Assembly (NCBI RefSeq): GCF_016808095.1
Contig: NC_068974.1
Span: 17,794,001-17,858,000 of the forward strand
DNA from: Vigna angularis
Taxonomy: Eukaryota; Streptophyta; Magnoliopsida; Fabales; Fabaceae
Length of the DNA: 64,000 nucleotides
Direction of reading: 5' to 3'
Shown here: positions 23,001 through 34,509 of the stretch, piece after piece
How the letters are laid out: every line of letters begins with the position of its first letter
Numbering within the stretch: the stretch's first letter is position 1
Translations under genes and position numbers: made by a program
Notes under the pieces: model-generated
Told to the model about the DNA's origin: nothing
What the model saw: the letters and a program-made list of their open reading frames with translations, nothing else
The model's database searches: none

Positions 23001-24638
23001 GGACGATCGCTCAAGTATTAATCCTCCAAACTCCTCATCTGCGTGCGTCATTATCAGGAAACAGCTGGCACCCTCCATGATATCTTCCTTCAATTGACTG
23101 AGCGTCACTGATAACTCTTCTTCTTCTTCATCAGGAAATACTAATCCCTTCCTACCACAATCTATCAGAACGCGATTGGTAGCCAACCAATCCATTCCTA
23201 AAATCACCTCCAAACCTTGAAGAGGTAAGAAGATGAGATTAACTGTAAACTTACGCCCCTCCACTTCTATAGAACATCTGACGCACATAGTGGACGTCCT
23301 AACTTCGCCAGCCGCTAGGGTTGACACCACCAGGTCGAACTGCATCTCTCTCACTTCTAAACCCAGTTTTTCAACACACGCCTTCGAGATGAAGGAGTGG
23401 GTCGCCCCCGAATCATACAGTACACAACAGGGTATTCCATACACTAAACAGGTGCTGGTGATAAGTGTACCTGAGCTTGCTGCTTCCGCGCCCGTTATAG
23501 CATATACACGCCCAACCGCTTGGGCTCGACCACCTCTTGGTTGATTCCTTCCTGCGTTCGGTGGTCTCGTCACCGCTCGTCCTCCAAAGTTGCACTCATT
23601 CTTCAAGTGTCCATTCCTTCCACAACGAGTGCAGTGTTTTCCTCCCACCAGCTGAGGACATGACGAACGGTAATGTGGTCCTCCACACTGGAAACAAGTA
23701 ACGTTTCCTTGTTGTCCAGGTTGTCTGGTAGTGACCAGCGCTTGAGACCCACTTGTATTTGATGGTTGGTTTGGATGAGTGTAGGGGGTCCTTCTCAGAT
23801 TAGTATTGTTTCTTGATACGATCGGTCCCCTAACCACCTGTTGTTGCTTCTTTTGTCGTTCTACCTCTGCCAGATTCTTCTCCAGTACTTTGGCTCTCTC
23901 CACCATGGCAGGAAATGACCGAATACATAAACTGGAGATCAACACCTTCAGATCACTCCTCAGTCCGTTCTCAAATTTCCTACACTGCCACTCTTCACTA
24001 GTGGCCATAGTGTTGAACCTCAATAATTGCTTGAACGTGTTGGTATACTCCGATACTGACTTCCCCCCTTGTACCAATTGAAGGAACTCCACTTCCTTGG
24101 CGTAACGAACGTTGTCTGGGAAATACTCTTCATAAAATTTACTTCTGAAAACTTCCCAAGTGATGGGAATGTGAGCGTCAGTTAGTATAGTCTTCACGCT
24201 CGACCACCAGTGGCTGGCCTCACCAGTAAGTAAATACTCGATAAACGCCAACCTGTTGTCATCAAGGCACCTCTTAGCATTATATATCTTTTCCATATCT
24301 CACAGCCACTGATCTGTCTCATCAGGAAGGCACTTCCCATTAAACTTGGCGGGGTGGTATTGAAGAAAGCTTTCCAAACTCCATTCAGCATGTTGGGTAG
24401 CATTGGAAGAAGACGCTCCCTGCGTATTCCTAGTAGCTGCAATAATCTCCATCAACTGCCTCTGTGTAGCTTCAGAGTTGGCGCGAGCGGCCTCCAAACT
24501 CTGTAGGGCAGCTGCGTTCTGCTCCATTAGGGTAGTGTTTTGTTGTTGTAGCCTATCAATCACTGTTTCCAACAACCTAGTGTTGTTGGGCGCATCAGGT
24601 TCATTGGGCTGTGGTGGAGGAGGGAGTCTAGGTGCCAT
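20089..24638 (-). pseudogene. Tekay gag-pol polyprotein with four in-frame stops and a frameshift
   Basis: The reading starts at 24638. Gag (to about 23500) ends in two zinc knuckles, CX2CX3HX4C then CX2CX4HX4C (residues about 201-235 of the segment starting at 24296). Protease follows with VLYDSGATHSFIS. RT has CIDYRQLNK and [12 protein letters not shown]. RNase H has CDAS, then YASRQLK and DHKSLKYLF. Integrase has its HHCC finger and D-D-E residues, split by a frameshift near 21000. The tail has a chromodomain-like segment (GDTTWEVEDAMKDLYPHLFP) that targets integration in this clade. Stops lie at about 24297, 22806, 21954 and 21729. Each is one C-to-T change from a sense codon. The element needs proteins supplied in trans. 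Confidence 0.9.
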
Positions 24639-24773
24639 TTGTTCTCTGGGAAACAGAGAAAACGAGCGTTAGTCATGTTTAAAGAGTTGAAAAATAACTC
24701 ATTAAACACACATTAAGCACACAGCAAAAACATAGTGTACTCATACCTACAGTATCCTTAAGAGAACAAAACT

Positions 24774-24785
24774 GCTCTGATACCA
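24774..24785 (-). promoter_or_regulatory. Primer-binding site, tRNA-iMet type
   Basis: On the minus strand, three bases inside the 5' LTR lies TGGTATCAGAGC, complementary to the 3' end of initiator-Met tRNA, the usual primer for chromoviruses. Confidence 0.93.
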
Positions 24786-24789
24786 CTAA

Positions 24790-27295
24790 TGTAACATCCC
24801 AAAATACAGTAATAACCATAAATTAGAATTAATTACATTTCATAATCAAACAGTGCAGTCTTTACACTAAAATTACTGTTCATAAACCAAACGGCTTTAA
24901 GTACAGAATATACTACAATACTACAGAAATAATAAGAGTCAGGGACGAACGGTTTTACAAAACCAAATAACCGAATGTTCAAAAATCAAAACTAATTAAC
25001 TAACATCTAAACAAACGAACGCTCTAGGGCTCGGCCTTGACTTCCACTTCTACCAGATTCTCCCCTTCAATAACATCTTCTAGCAATGCCTCGCCTTCTG
25101 CTCACCTCCACACGGATGATCATTGCATCGATAGGACGGACGTACAGGGACGAGAGACAACACAAGGAAAAACGAAGGGTAAGCTTATGTAATTTAATTC
25201 ATACATCAACATTTAAATCAAACATTTCAACAACATAAGAATAGTTCAACATATATAAAACCATACGAAATCTATCACTAGACGGACCGTCCGGACTGTA
25301 TGAATCTGTGTAGCTACAGGCGTTCTTGCACCCGGGTGATGTAGTAACTAGGATACACTCAACAGCTGCCACCCGAGGTTAGCCCTATCCAAAGTACCCC
25401 TAAGGACTAGGACCTCCTGCCGTTCCCACACATGACCTACCCCCTCTACGTGAGAATGAGTACTCACGGAACATCAGGATGAATTGCCAGCATTAGCATA
25501 ACCATAGTCATACTTTACCAATTCCAATACTCAATACAGGAGTCGTTCCTCCCCGGAACGCTCGTTCAATATCCAATATCACTTATTCATCTCATATAAT
25601 ATCCATCCTTTAAAATCTTCCACTTTATTATCATTTTCATCATCGGTTACAAGGACCTAAAATAACGAACGTTCAACCCTCATCAGAACGAGGACGAACG
25701 ATAAGAATAAGACCAACAATTCTCTCGTTCAGAACAGAAGAAGACTAAGAGAATATCTATTAGATTTAAGAAATGGATTTAGTAAACTAAGGAAATCGGT
25801 AACGAATGGTAGTTACCACGTGAGTCAGTTAAATGAACTAACTCTCTTGAATTCAAAATAATACTCAAGAAATAAGTCAAGTATGGAGACTTTAGACCGA
25901 ATCCAATGCAAGAAGAAAATCAAGGTGTGAGGGACTATCTTTAGAATAATTCACATACGGAAGTCAAATGTCAGTAAATGACCGAACATGGAAAAAGGGA
26001 AATATTATTACAGTTGAACGAACGCTATTTTATCAAGATTGGTTATATAATAATGCGAGCGCTTGGTATAAGACCGAGCACTACTTAGGACAAACGCTAG
26101 GTATAGGACCGAGCACTACTTAGGACGAACGCTAGGTATAAGACCGAGCACTACTTAGGACGAACGCTAGGTATAAGACCGAGCACTACTTATTTTAAAC
26201 TTCGAGGATGTATACATATTACTTTATTTCGGATATCCGGGTATACCTATGCTGAGCCGAACGCTCAACTTGGTATTTCACATGAGGACGCTCATTCTCG
26301 ACCAGAGTTCTCTCCAAATGAAAGAATTCCATTTTAAACAGTTTACTAGAAAACCGAACGGTAGAGGACCGTTCAATGACGAACGTACATTATCATAGTG
26401 AGAAGTTCATATTCAAATTTTCTACTATTTTCAACATATCAGTCCATACCTTATAACTTCATATCAAATATCAATTTACATACTTTATAGAATCCATACT
26501 AACAATTCATACTCCAAAATAATTACTCATATTCACATTCATACATATCAACCATAGTCATACATATCAAACAGCATACATCATACTCATTCCTTCACAC
26601 AACGGACGTTCATACAATTCAACGAACATTCATGCAATATAGTCAAAACATGAGAATTAAATTAAATAAGCTTCCCTTACCTAGATTAGTGAGTGAAACT
26701 TCTAAACGTAAGATTTCGGGTTCGTCCGTCTACAGCTTTCTACCCTCAAAGATCACTTAATCCTTCCAACTAAATCTAACCATAAAAATCAAGAATGACT
26801 TAGAATTTAACCCTTCATGCAACCAGAATTTGGCTTTGCATGTAACAAAAGAACGTTCGACGAAGAAGAGAAACTTACCAGTTTCAGAATCTGGAACTGT
26901 TCGGTCCAGATTGAATCTTACGACGCCGGGAGTTCTTCTATGGTCTCTGAAATGGGATCGGAGAAGGGAAGGATGAGTTACAGTAGAGAGAAGAAAAGGT
27001 TTTCTAGAGAGAAGAAGGAGAAAATGGAAGGTCTGAGTTTGGGAAGAAGAAGGTGCGTGCAGGAGAGTGGGCAGCGTTTTCAGAAAAATCATTTTTGTTT
27101 ACCCCACGTCCAAACGGTCGTGCACTCTCCTGTTGACACCTGCACTCCACTAACTGACTTCCGAATCTTCTACTGTGACACTTGGCGTCAGTGGTCAGAT
27201 TTTTGGGTGGGTTTTTAATGATTCTGAGTAGGGTTTTGGGCGCATTAAATGATATTAAACAGGTGGGGTTTGGGTTAAGTTTCCGAGGTCTGACA
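24790..27295 (-). repeat. 5' LTR of the Tekay element
   Basis: Near-identical partner of 17550-20054, 2506 bp, with its own four-copy 35-bp repeat at about 26054-26191. It ends against the PBS at 24785. Confidence 0.92.
26054..26191. repeat. 35-bp tandem repeat in the Tekay 5' LTR
   Basis: Same four-copy GACCGAGCACTACTT array as in the 3' LTR, which dates the array to before this insertion. Confidence 0.9.
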
Positions 27296-28239
27296 AAAGG
27301 CCTTGAAATGTTGATTTTTGGAGCACCGCTTCTCTTCCAGCAATCCGTGTTGCCGTGACCGAGTGAGTCCTTTTCAAAAATAAAATATGTGTGTTTTTGT
27401 GGTAGCGGCTGCACTCCTGATTCCAAGCCAAAAAGATAAAATTCCTACATCCTGAAGTACCGTAACCTTCATGTGCTTCGCGTCCCCCTGGGCCAAATGC
27501 TTTTGATTTTTTCTCCCAGCACCTCCTGGTCAAGCCCAAAATGGGTCCAACAGTGCTTTTCTTTTTACGTGATAGCAGCAACTCCCTCAAGGTGTGCACA
27601 CCAACCTGACCCTACATTGTGGACGTGAGTTCCTTGTCATTCCAGGACGTGGCAGCTGCTTCTCCAATTGAAGGCGTTACATTTTTTAAAAACCTAAAAA
27701 CAATGCTGTGTGCTTCCAAAAAGGCCTGACACCTTTTTTTTTCTTTTCTGACCGTGACCTCTTCAATTTAAGTTGCTCCAATTGAAATCAAAAATAAAAC
27801 CTTGCTCCTGGGCCTCGCTGGATGTCACTCCCCTTTTTAATTGAAGCACCCCTTTCTTAAAAGCCCAAAGAGTAAAATTACCGTAGTGCCCTCTGATAAT
27901 AGTTGAGAAACTGTTATTTTTATACTTAAAATTGACTTTAATTACAACCTTTATGACGTTCTAGGGTTTGTATCTTTGGCTGAGAACAAAGCAGAAACAC
28001 ACTTTTCACCCATTGGAGGTAAAATTGGAGATGGTGACGACTCTCCTCTTCTCTTTCTCGGGTTTTTCTATCTCTTCCATTCTTTCATTCCATTTTTCAT
28101 CTAGTTCTTCCATGACGATGGAGAACTAAACTTTTACTATTGTTGGGGAATCAATGTAAATCCTTAGAAACTCTCTTGTATGGAATTTATTCTTCAAAAT
28201 CATCTATATGATACATGCTTTCTTTCATGTGCTACAGAC

Positions 28240-30389
28240 ATGAAGGTGAAACCAGCATTGACACAGTTGATGAAAAGGAATAAGTTTAATGGGCTATCAC
28301 ATGAAAGCCTGTATGAACATCTCACCATCTTCAATGAAATCTGTAACACCGTTAAGATAAATGGAGTGCCGGATGAAGCAATCAAGCTTGGCTTGTTTCT
28401 TTTCTCATTGGGAGGCAATGCTAAGTTATGGTTAAATTCTTTTCCAGAAGGTAGTTTTACAGAATGGGAAGCTGTGGTTGCAAAGTTTTTGAACAAGTAC
28501 TTCCCACAATCTAAAGTCAACAAAGGGAAGCAAGAGATCTCTTCTTTCAAACAAGGCATGGAGGAGACATTAGGTCAAGCATGTGACAGGTACAAAAGCT
28601 TATTGAGAAAGACTCCCATGCATGGTTTTGGTGAAGCAGCGGTAGTTCTACTTTTCCTTGGAGGTCTTGGTTCACAAACCAAGTTGATGTTAGATGCCTC
28701 AGCTGGAGATAATATTAAATGTAAGACTCGAGAGGAAGCAAAAAAATTCATAGAGAACATAGCTGCTAGTGATAATGATTTATATAGCAAAATAGGAGTT
28801 TCCAGTCAACAAATGGGAATGTTACAAATGCAAACTCAAGACGCCTTGTTTGCGCAAAATGAAATCATCATTCAATAATTAGAAGAAGTAACAAAGAAGC
28901 TTTCTCTACTACCTCAAGAGATATATAATATTTCAATGGTCCAAAAGCAGCAGCAACTATGGCTACCACAACCTATTTCATATGAGAAAAACACAAAATT
29001 GGAGGACACTTTCCATGAATTTATGAGAATGAGTGTCTCTTATTGTAAGAATGTGGAAGATGCATTTAACTGTATGAAAATGAACATTGGAAAAATGATT
29101 AACAAGATAAAAGGTTCTGAAAAGAATGCAAAGAACACGTTGAATGAAGAATGTAAAACCATTGTAACAAGAAGTGGTAAAGTGTTAGAAGAAAGAAAAA
29201 TAGGGGGAAAAGAGAAAGAAAATGGGAGTGAAAAAGAAACACTTGAGTGGAAAGATATGGTTGAAAAAGAAAAAAAGAGAGAAGAGGAAGATGAGAGAAA
29301 AAAAGAAAAAGAAAAAGAAGAGTTAGGTGAGAGAAAAAAAGAGAGAGAGTTAGAAAAAATACTTCTTTATCCAAAGATTTATTCAAGGAAGAAAAAAGAA
29401 AAACACTTTGAGCGGTTCATGAAGATGTTTAAAAAACTGAAGATTACCATTCCTTTCTCAGAAGCATTGCAACAGATGCCATCTTATGCAAAGTTTTTGA
29501 AAGAACTCCTTACAAAGAAAAGAAAATATATTGAGAAGGAGACCATTGAGGTAAAAGGTAATTATAGTGCAATCATACAACAATGACCTCCCAAGTTTAA
29601 AGATCCAGGGAGCTTCACTATTCCATGCATTATAGGAGAGTTGGAAGAGCTCTAATTGATTTGGGAGCTAGCATTAATTTGATGCCGCTTTCTGTATTTA
29701 AAAGAATTGAGGGCTTAGAGCTCAAACCCACTAGAATGGCACTTCAATTGGCGAACAGGTCTCTTAAATAGCCTTATATAGTGGAAGATATAATAGTTTG
29801 TGTAGACAAACTAAAATTCTTGGCAGACTTTGTGGTTATGGAGATGGAAGATGAAAGAATTCTTGTTATTCTTGGAAGACCGTTTATATAAACGGCCAAA
29901 GTCATTATTGATGTAGATGAAGGAATGGTAGTGCTTCAGGATCAAGAAGAAATAATGATTATTGATGTCTTCAAAGAGGAACAGTAGACAAAGACTAGTT
30001 ATAAAGCTACATATCAAAGTGTACTCATGACTAGTCCTCAAGATGCAAAGCCGAGCTTTACAGGTAAAAAATGTTTTTTGTTTCAGGATAGGGAAGAAGA
30101 ACAAAATAACAAAGGAAGGACGGTTCATGATGATTCAATGCAAGAACAACCCAAACCTGGTAAACATGTGAGATTGAAAAACAGGTTGTGGGTTGTAAAA
30201 GACTATAAGGAAGATGCAGTGATAGAAATTGAGTCTCCACATTCAAGAAGAATCAAAGAGGTGGACCGGAAGCAGTTGATGAGTTGGTGTGATGATAGAA
30301 AGATAGACACCAACATTGAAGATGGAACAGGAGCTTTATTGGGTCAAGCTATTGACGTTAAAAGAACGCTTTACTGGGAGGCAACCTAG
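28240..30389 (+). pseudogene. N2 gag-protease joined to a pol C-terminal tail
   Basis: 28240-28878 encodes the Athila-type gag core (NGLSHESLYEHLTIF, LFSLGGNAKLWLNSFPEGS, FLNKYFPQSK), then a TAA at about 28876. 28936-29586 encodes the charged Lys/Glu-rich linker. Protease follows with LIDLGASINLMPLSV near 29655 and ILVILGRPF near 29865, broken by stops. The last part (30027-30389) ends in a segment (VVKDYKEDAVIEIESPHSRR, then VDRKQL) that looks like the extreme C-terminus of Athila pol. RT and integrase were therefore removed between protease and tail. The final codons overlap the GGGAGGCAACC motif (30341-30390). No protein of full function can be made. Confidence 0.72.
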
Positions 30390-30390
30390 T
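30341..30390 (+). ncRNA. Conserved pol-end motif, copy M1 (candidate RNA element)
   Basis: GACGTTAAAAGAACGC then a stem-loop ACTGGG/AGGCAA/CCTAGT with one G-T pair. Here it lies inside the ORF and is read in the GQAIDV frame. Confidence 0.5.
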
Positions 30391-30816
30391 GTTTTGTAAT
30401 ATTGAACTTATTTGCTTCTTCTTTTAGAATAGGGTTGATGTACTCAATTTGAACTTTTTCTGTTATGATGGTTTGCTTATCACTTATTGCATGATGAGTA
30501 TTGCTTGATGATGTTTTGATCTTGATTAATGATTCAGAATGTGCACATTATATGCTTATACAGGTGGTTCACAAGAAGCATGAATGACTTTGCCCATGTT
30601 TTCTATGATTGAATCACTTGCTTGTTTCCATCATATGATCAAGGCCATTTGTTGGTAACCCTTTTGTTAGCCAGATGCATGAATTTAGCCCACTAAAAGA
30701 GAGCACTAAGTGTGTTATCCTTTGAACCCTTAGCCTTGAACATGATTTGAAAACCCTTTTTGAAAAGATTTACTTTAAGTTGAGTTGAAAATATTCTGTG
30801 GTATTGATAAATGTTC

Positions 30817-30829
30817 AAGTTTGGGGTTG
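30817..30829 (+). promoter_or_regulatory. Internal PPT-like 13-mer (N2)
   Basis: AAGTTTGGGGTTG, identical to the sequence directly before the 3' LTR at 31438-31450, lies 621 bp upstream of that site. It could act as a second plus-strand priming site. Confidence 0.4.
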
Positions 30830-31437
30830 TTGGAAAATTGAAATGGAAAATAAAAAGCATTGAGCCAAAAGTTAAGCATGTGAAAAGCAGAAGAAAAAGA
30901 AAAGAAAATCTCAATGCAAAAGAAAGTTAGGAATAATTAAGAATGGTTTTGTTTAAATGATTCTATTAATTCAAGGGTTTTGTGATCCAGAAAAACCAAT
31001 TGTTATTCTTAGCCCAGCCACATTATAAGCCATTGAAAAGTTCTTGTGGTGATGCATGCTTGTAAGTGTTTTTGATTATGGTTAAATGAAATGCAAAGTT
31101 GATTCATGTGACATTGTGTTAGTAAAGTGAATGAGTGAATATCTCCTATACATGTGTGTGTTTGAGTGAAACACTTTATCTAGTAAGGATAAATTCCATG
31201 AACACATAAGAACATCTTTGCTTAGTTGATTGGTCATTCATGTAAATAGAATTTGTTGGATATTATGTGATTGAGTGAACACTAAAAGCATGTGCACATC
31301 TTGATTGAAGTCTTGTTGATGAGCTAAATTGAGTATTTACTTATCTTGAAAGAAGGGTTTTTGAATTTGATGAACCATTGTGTGGATTGGTGGAAGATTG
31401 AGTTACATTTTATTTGCTTGAGGACAAGCAAAGTTCT

Positions 31438-31450
31438 AAGTTTGGGGTTG
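31438..31450 (+). promoter_or_regulatory. Polypurine-tract-like site of N2
   Basis: AAGTTTGGGGTTG abuts the LTR start TGATAACAG at 31451, the position where the plus-strand primer site must lie. Confidence 0.6.
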
Positions 31451-32742
31451 TGATAACAGTTGAAAAACTATTATTTTTATACTTAAAATTGACTTCAATT
31501 ACAACCTTTATGACTTAGAAATTAGCTTGAACTCATGATTTTGTTGAATTGTTGGAAATAAGAGAGTTGGACAGGTTTTATGCTTGATTTCCTTGCTTTT
31601 GCAGGTTTTTAGATGAAATTGATGAAAGAAGTGAAAAGGGATACAGATGGAATCAGAAAAGGACACAAAAAGTGCAAAAAAAGAGAAATTGCAAGTATCG
31701 CTCAGTGCAAATTACCGCTAAGCGGCACTCTTAAAGACCCGTTGGCACCACTGAGGGGAGAAATGCCGCTGAGGGGAAGAAGTGGTCACGCGTTACTACC
31801 GCTGAGCGGCACTTTTATGGGCTTGGGCCTAATTTTCTGTATTTTTTAGAATAGTATATAAGCTTCAGGACGTTCTAGGGTTTGTATCTTTGACTGGGAC
31901 GAAGCAAAAATGCACTCTTTCACCCCTTGGAGGAGGATTTTGGATGCTAAGGCTCTTTTTACAACTTTCTAGGGTTCTATCATTCACTTTTCCATTGTAT
32001 TTCATCTAGTTTCACAATGAATATGGTGAACTAAACTTTTTTTGTTGTTGGGGAATCAATGTAAATCCTTAGAAACTCTCTTGTATGGAATTTGTTCTTC
32101 AAGATCTTTTTTATGATACATGCTTTCTTTCATTAATAGTTGGGGTTTTTCCTCTTTGCTCAAAGCATGCATTGTTTAATTCATTCGAGGTCATGATTAT
32201 TGGTTTTGTCGATATTGACAAATACGGGGAAATCTAGATCTAGGGAATCTCTCCCATCAATATATTACAAACCTAGACATAGGAGTATGACAGTTGGTTG
32301 CCTTTAAGCTTCTGTTCATTATAATGCATGATTAATTGTTAAGGAGACAAGACATTGTAAACTAGTGATTATGATTAGGCTTTCTTTGCCGAGACATCAG
32401 GTTTAAAGTAATTTAGAAAGTGACATTAACATTAATGAAAAGGATGATGAATTCCTAAATACAAGAGAGTGGATAGGATGAAATTAATAAACCCCAACAA
32501 CATATTCATCCATATATTTCAATTCACGTGTTTGGTTTCTTCTTGCCCATTGATCATCACATGCATACATATTTACTTTTCAGTGGTTTGCATTTGAAAC
32601 TTACAACAATTTGTTCACAAGTCTTAATTAATCAATAAATCACATAACTGTCTAGGTCGTGAGTCCTTTGGGAGAAGGATACTTGGTCTTACCAGGTTTA
32701 TTACTTGATACGATTCAGTTACACTTGTCGAGGGATAAACAT
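31451..32742 (+). repeat. 3' LTR of N2, truncated
   Basis: Starts TGATAACAGTTGAAAAACTA. It holds CCGCTNAGCGG words at about 31720-31815 and the TATA box TATATAAG at 31855-31862. It stops short of its usual end at gagggataaaca. The word GGATAAACAT recurs 28 bp on, inside N3, which suggests a microhomology junction. Confidence 0.75.
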
Positions 32743-32749
32743 ATCTCAA

Positions 32750-32958
32750 CTACACCATAAGGATAAACATTAGTCACAACAAAAGGTCCAGTCCACTTTG
32801 ATCTCAGCTTACCCCCCATGAGTTCGAGCCTATAGTTATACAATAAAACCTGTTGGAAAGGTGGTCCAATCAGATCTCATCCAATTCATTCAGTTGCAAC
32901 TTTCTTTCCTCTCCAGCTTGGTCCATGGAGAAGTTGCAAGAGTTCACAGCCTAGTATA
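32750..32958 (-). pseudogene. N3 pol C-terminal end, separated by insertion of element A
   Basis: On the minus strand it encodes the pol tail ([20 protein letters not shown]), continuing the frame interrupted at 42199. Tyr codons at both edges come from the target duplication of element A. Confidence 0.75.
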
Positions 32959-34263
32959 TGATAAAAAATGAAAAACTGTTATTTTCATGCTTAAAATTGA
33001 TACTAAAAGCAACCTTTATACTTAGAAACTAGCTTGAAATCATGCTTTTATTCATATTTTCATAAATAAGAGAGCTGGACAGGTTTATGCTTGATTTCAG
33101 TGTTTTTGTGTAGGTTTTTAGGTGAATTTGGTGAAAGAAGTGAAGAAGGAGAGAGATGGAATCAGAAAAGACATCAAAAAGTGCAAAAGGAGAAGCCGCA
33201 ACTACCGCTCAGCGGCAGTTTACCGCTGAGCGGCACTCAGGAGCTCACGGGAGATCCGCTGAGGGGCAAAATGGCCGCTGAGGGGAAGAAACTACTCACG
33301 CACTCACCGTTGAGCGGTACTTTACCGCTGAGCGGCACACTTATGGGCTTGGGCCTAAATTTTATGTAATTTTAGAATAGTATATAAGCTTTAGGACGTC
33401 CTAGGGTTTGTATCTTTGGCTGTGACGAAGCAAACACTCTCTCTTCCACCCCTTTGAAGAAGGATCTTGGATGCTCAGGCTACCTCTTCACCTTTTTAGG
33501 GTTTTATCTTTCCTTATTTCATTATTGTTCATCTAGTTTCACCATGAATATGGTGAACTAAACCTTGTATTGTGGTTGGGGAATCAATGTAGTCTTATGA
33601 AACTCTCATATATGGAATTTGTTTTTACATCTTACATTTAAGACCTATGCTTTCTTTCATCATTAGTTAGGGTTTTTCCTCTTTGCTCAAGGCTTGCTTA
33701 GTTTAACTCATTCAATGCATGATTATTGGTTTTGTCAATACGGAAACGTACGGGGAAGTCTAGATCCGGGGAATTTCTCCCAATAGTATATTGGTTGCCT
33801 TAAGCTCCTGCGCTAAATAAACTAATTATTAGGGATGCTAGGAATTGTATGAACTCGTAATTAGGGAGAAGCCTTCTTGAAAGGTAATTTAGAGAGTGGC
33901 ATTAACAATGATGACTTGAATGTTGAATTCCTAAAATATATGAGAGTGGAATAAGATGAAATTGATAAACCCCAACAACATACTCATCCATATATTCCAT
34001 TGAAAGTGTTTGTATTTTGTTTTAGCCATTGATCAATCTCATGCATACATGTTTATTTTCGTCTTTTGCATAGTAAAATCCAATTATTTCGTTCTTAAGT
34101 CTTAGCTAATCAACGAATCACATAACTAAACTAGGCCGTGAGTCCTTTGGGAGAACGATACTTGGTCTTACCAAGTTTATTACTTGAAATGATTCGGTCA
34201 TACTTTCCGATTGTGAAACAAGTTTGTGACACTGTATTTTGGTGTTCATAAATTTGTCCATCA
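32959..34263 (+). repeat. 5' LTR of element A
   Basis: Starts TGATAAAAAATGAAAAACTG, where the other copies have TGATAACAGTTG, and ends TTTGTCCATCA. It contains the palindrome cluster, a TATA box and a long transcribed leader portion. The 92-codon frame at 33091 is a by-product of the palindromes. Confidence 0.93.
33205..33388 (+). promoter_or_regulatory. LTR promoter: CCGCTNAGCGG palindrome cluster plus TATA box
   Basis: Six copies or near-copies of CCGCTGAGCGG lie in about 130 bp (clear ones at 33205-33215 and 33223-33233, others near 33255, 33275, 33307 and 33324). After about 45 bp comes TATATAAG at 33381-33388. The same order is kept in every Athila LTR of this subgroup in the window. 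The cluster position suggests an upstream activator-binding region; this is inference. Confidence 0.6.
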
Positions 34264-34269
34264 AGTTTT

Positions 34270-34287
34270 TGGCGCCGTTGCCGGGGA
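34270..34287 (+). promoter_or_regulatory. Primer-binding site, tRNA-Asp type (element A)
   Basis: TGGCGCCGTTGCCGGGGA six bases after the LTR end. Athila-lineage elements use the 3' end of tRNA-Asp as primer, which fits. Confidence 0.88.
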
Positions 34288-34329
34288 CTCTGGTTTCACT
34301 AGTTAATTTGTGTGATTATTGATTATGTT

Positions 34330-34470
34330 TCACTTTAATTTTGAATTTCTGTTTTTATTTTTCTGTTTTTATTTTTTCTGTTTTTATTTTATTTTATTTT
34401 ATTTTATTTTATTTTTCTGTTTTCTGTTTTTATTTTTTCTGTTTTTATTTTATATTCTCCTATATCTTTT
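34330..34470 (+). repeat. T-rich (TTTTA/TTTTTCTG)n leader repeat
   Basis: Simple T-rich repeat between PBS and gag. Comparable tracts occupy the same place in D1 (45740-45860), E (53825-53930) and D2 (60600-60700). Confidence 0.85.
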
Positions 34471-34509
34471 TGTGCTAACCAAAAATTCTAGGGTTTTGTG
34501 TTCTTGTGT

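Larger units (their letters stand above)
17550..27295 (-). mobile_element. Full-length Tekay-type chromovirus (Ty3/gypsy), 9.75 kb
   Basis: Two LTRs of about 2.5 kb (24790-27295 is the 5' LTR and 17550-20054 the 3' LTR in element orientation) enclose gag-pol with protease, RT, RNase H, integrase and a C-terminal chromodomain-like tail. The PBS beside the 5' LTR matches tRNA-iMet. Flanks AAAAG (17545-17549) and AAAGG (27296-27300) form a 5-bp duplication with one mismatch. By eye I count about 13 differences in the first roughly 330 bp of the two LTRs, so insertion is fairly recent. It sits inside element C1. Confidence 0.9.
14520..27893 (-). mobile_element. Element C1: TGATG...CATCA family, unclassified, carrying two insertions
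   Basis: The left edge TGATGGGGCTGTCGCGGCCC and the next roughly 140 bp match the reverse complement of the right end of element C2 (57780-57930), including GGAAGTGACTCCTAGGTCG. The TG...CA ends and the 5-bp target duplication seen for C2 suggest an LTR. C1's own sequence is 14520-15499, 17032-17549 and 27296-27893; the rest is the CACTA and Tekay insertions. Its far end was not found: an Athila LTR starts at 27894. No protein domain was recognised in C1's own sequence. Confidence 0.5.
27894..32742 (+). mobile_element. Element N2: internally deleted Athila-type retrotransposon
   Basis: The 5' LTR starts TGATAATAGTTGAG at 27894 but is internally deleted and breaks off near 28235, directly before gag, so the PBS and leader are lost. 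Gag and protease follow. RT, RNase H and most of integrase are missing. The 3' LTR starts at 31451 and is truncated near 32742, where minus-strand pol N3 begins. Confidence 0.75.

Noticed and set aside
22365..24672. Plus-strand frames across the Tekay gag-pol
   Set aside because: Antisense shadows of the minus-strand gag-pol.
29099..29386. Leu/Phe/Ser-rich minus-strand frame (also 35654-35902 and 46915-47139)
   Set aside because: Antisense of the Lys/Glu-rich gag linker; the hydrophobic look mirrors AAG/GAG codons, not a membrane protein.
33091..33369. 92-codon frame with repeated PLSG units (also 41026-41304 and 59442-59654)
   Set aside because: The repeated peptide is a translation of the CCGCTGAGCGG palindromes; the frame crosses the LTR promoter and is not kept in the other LTRs.
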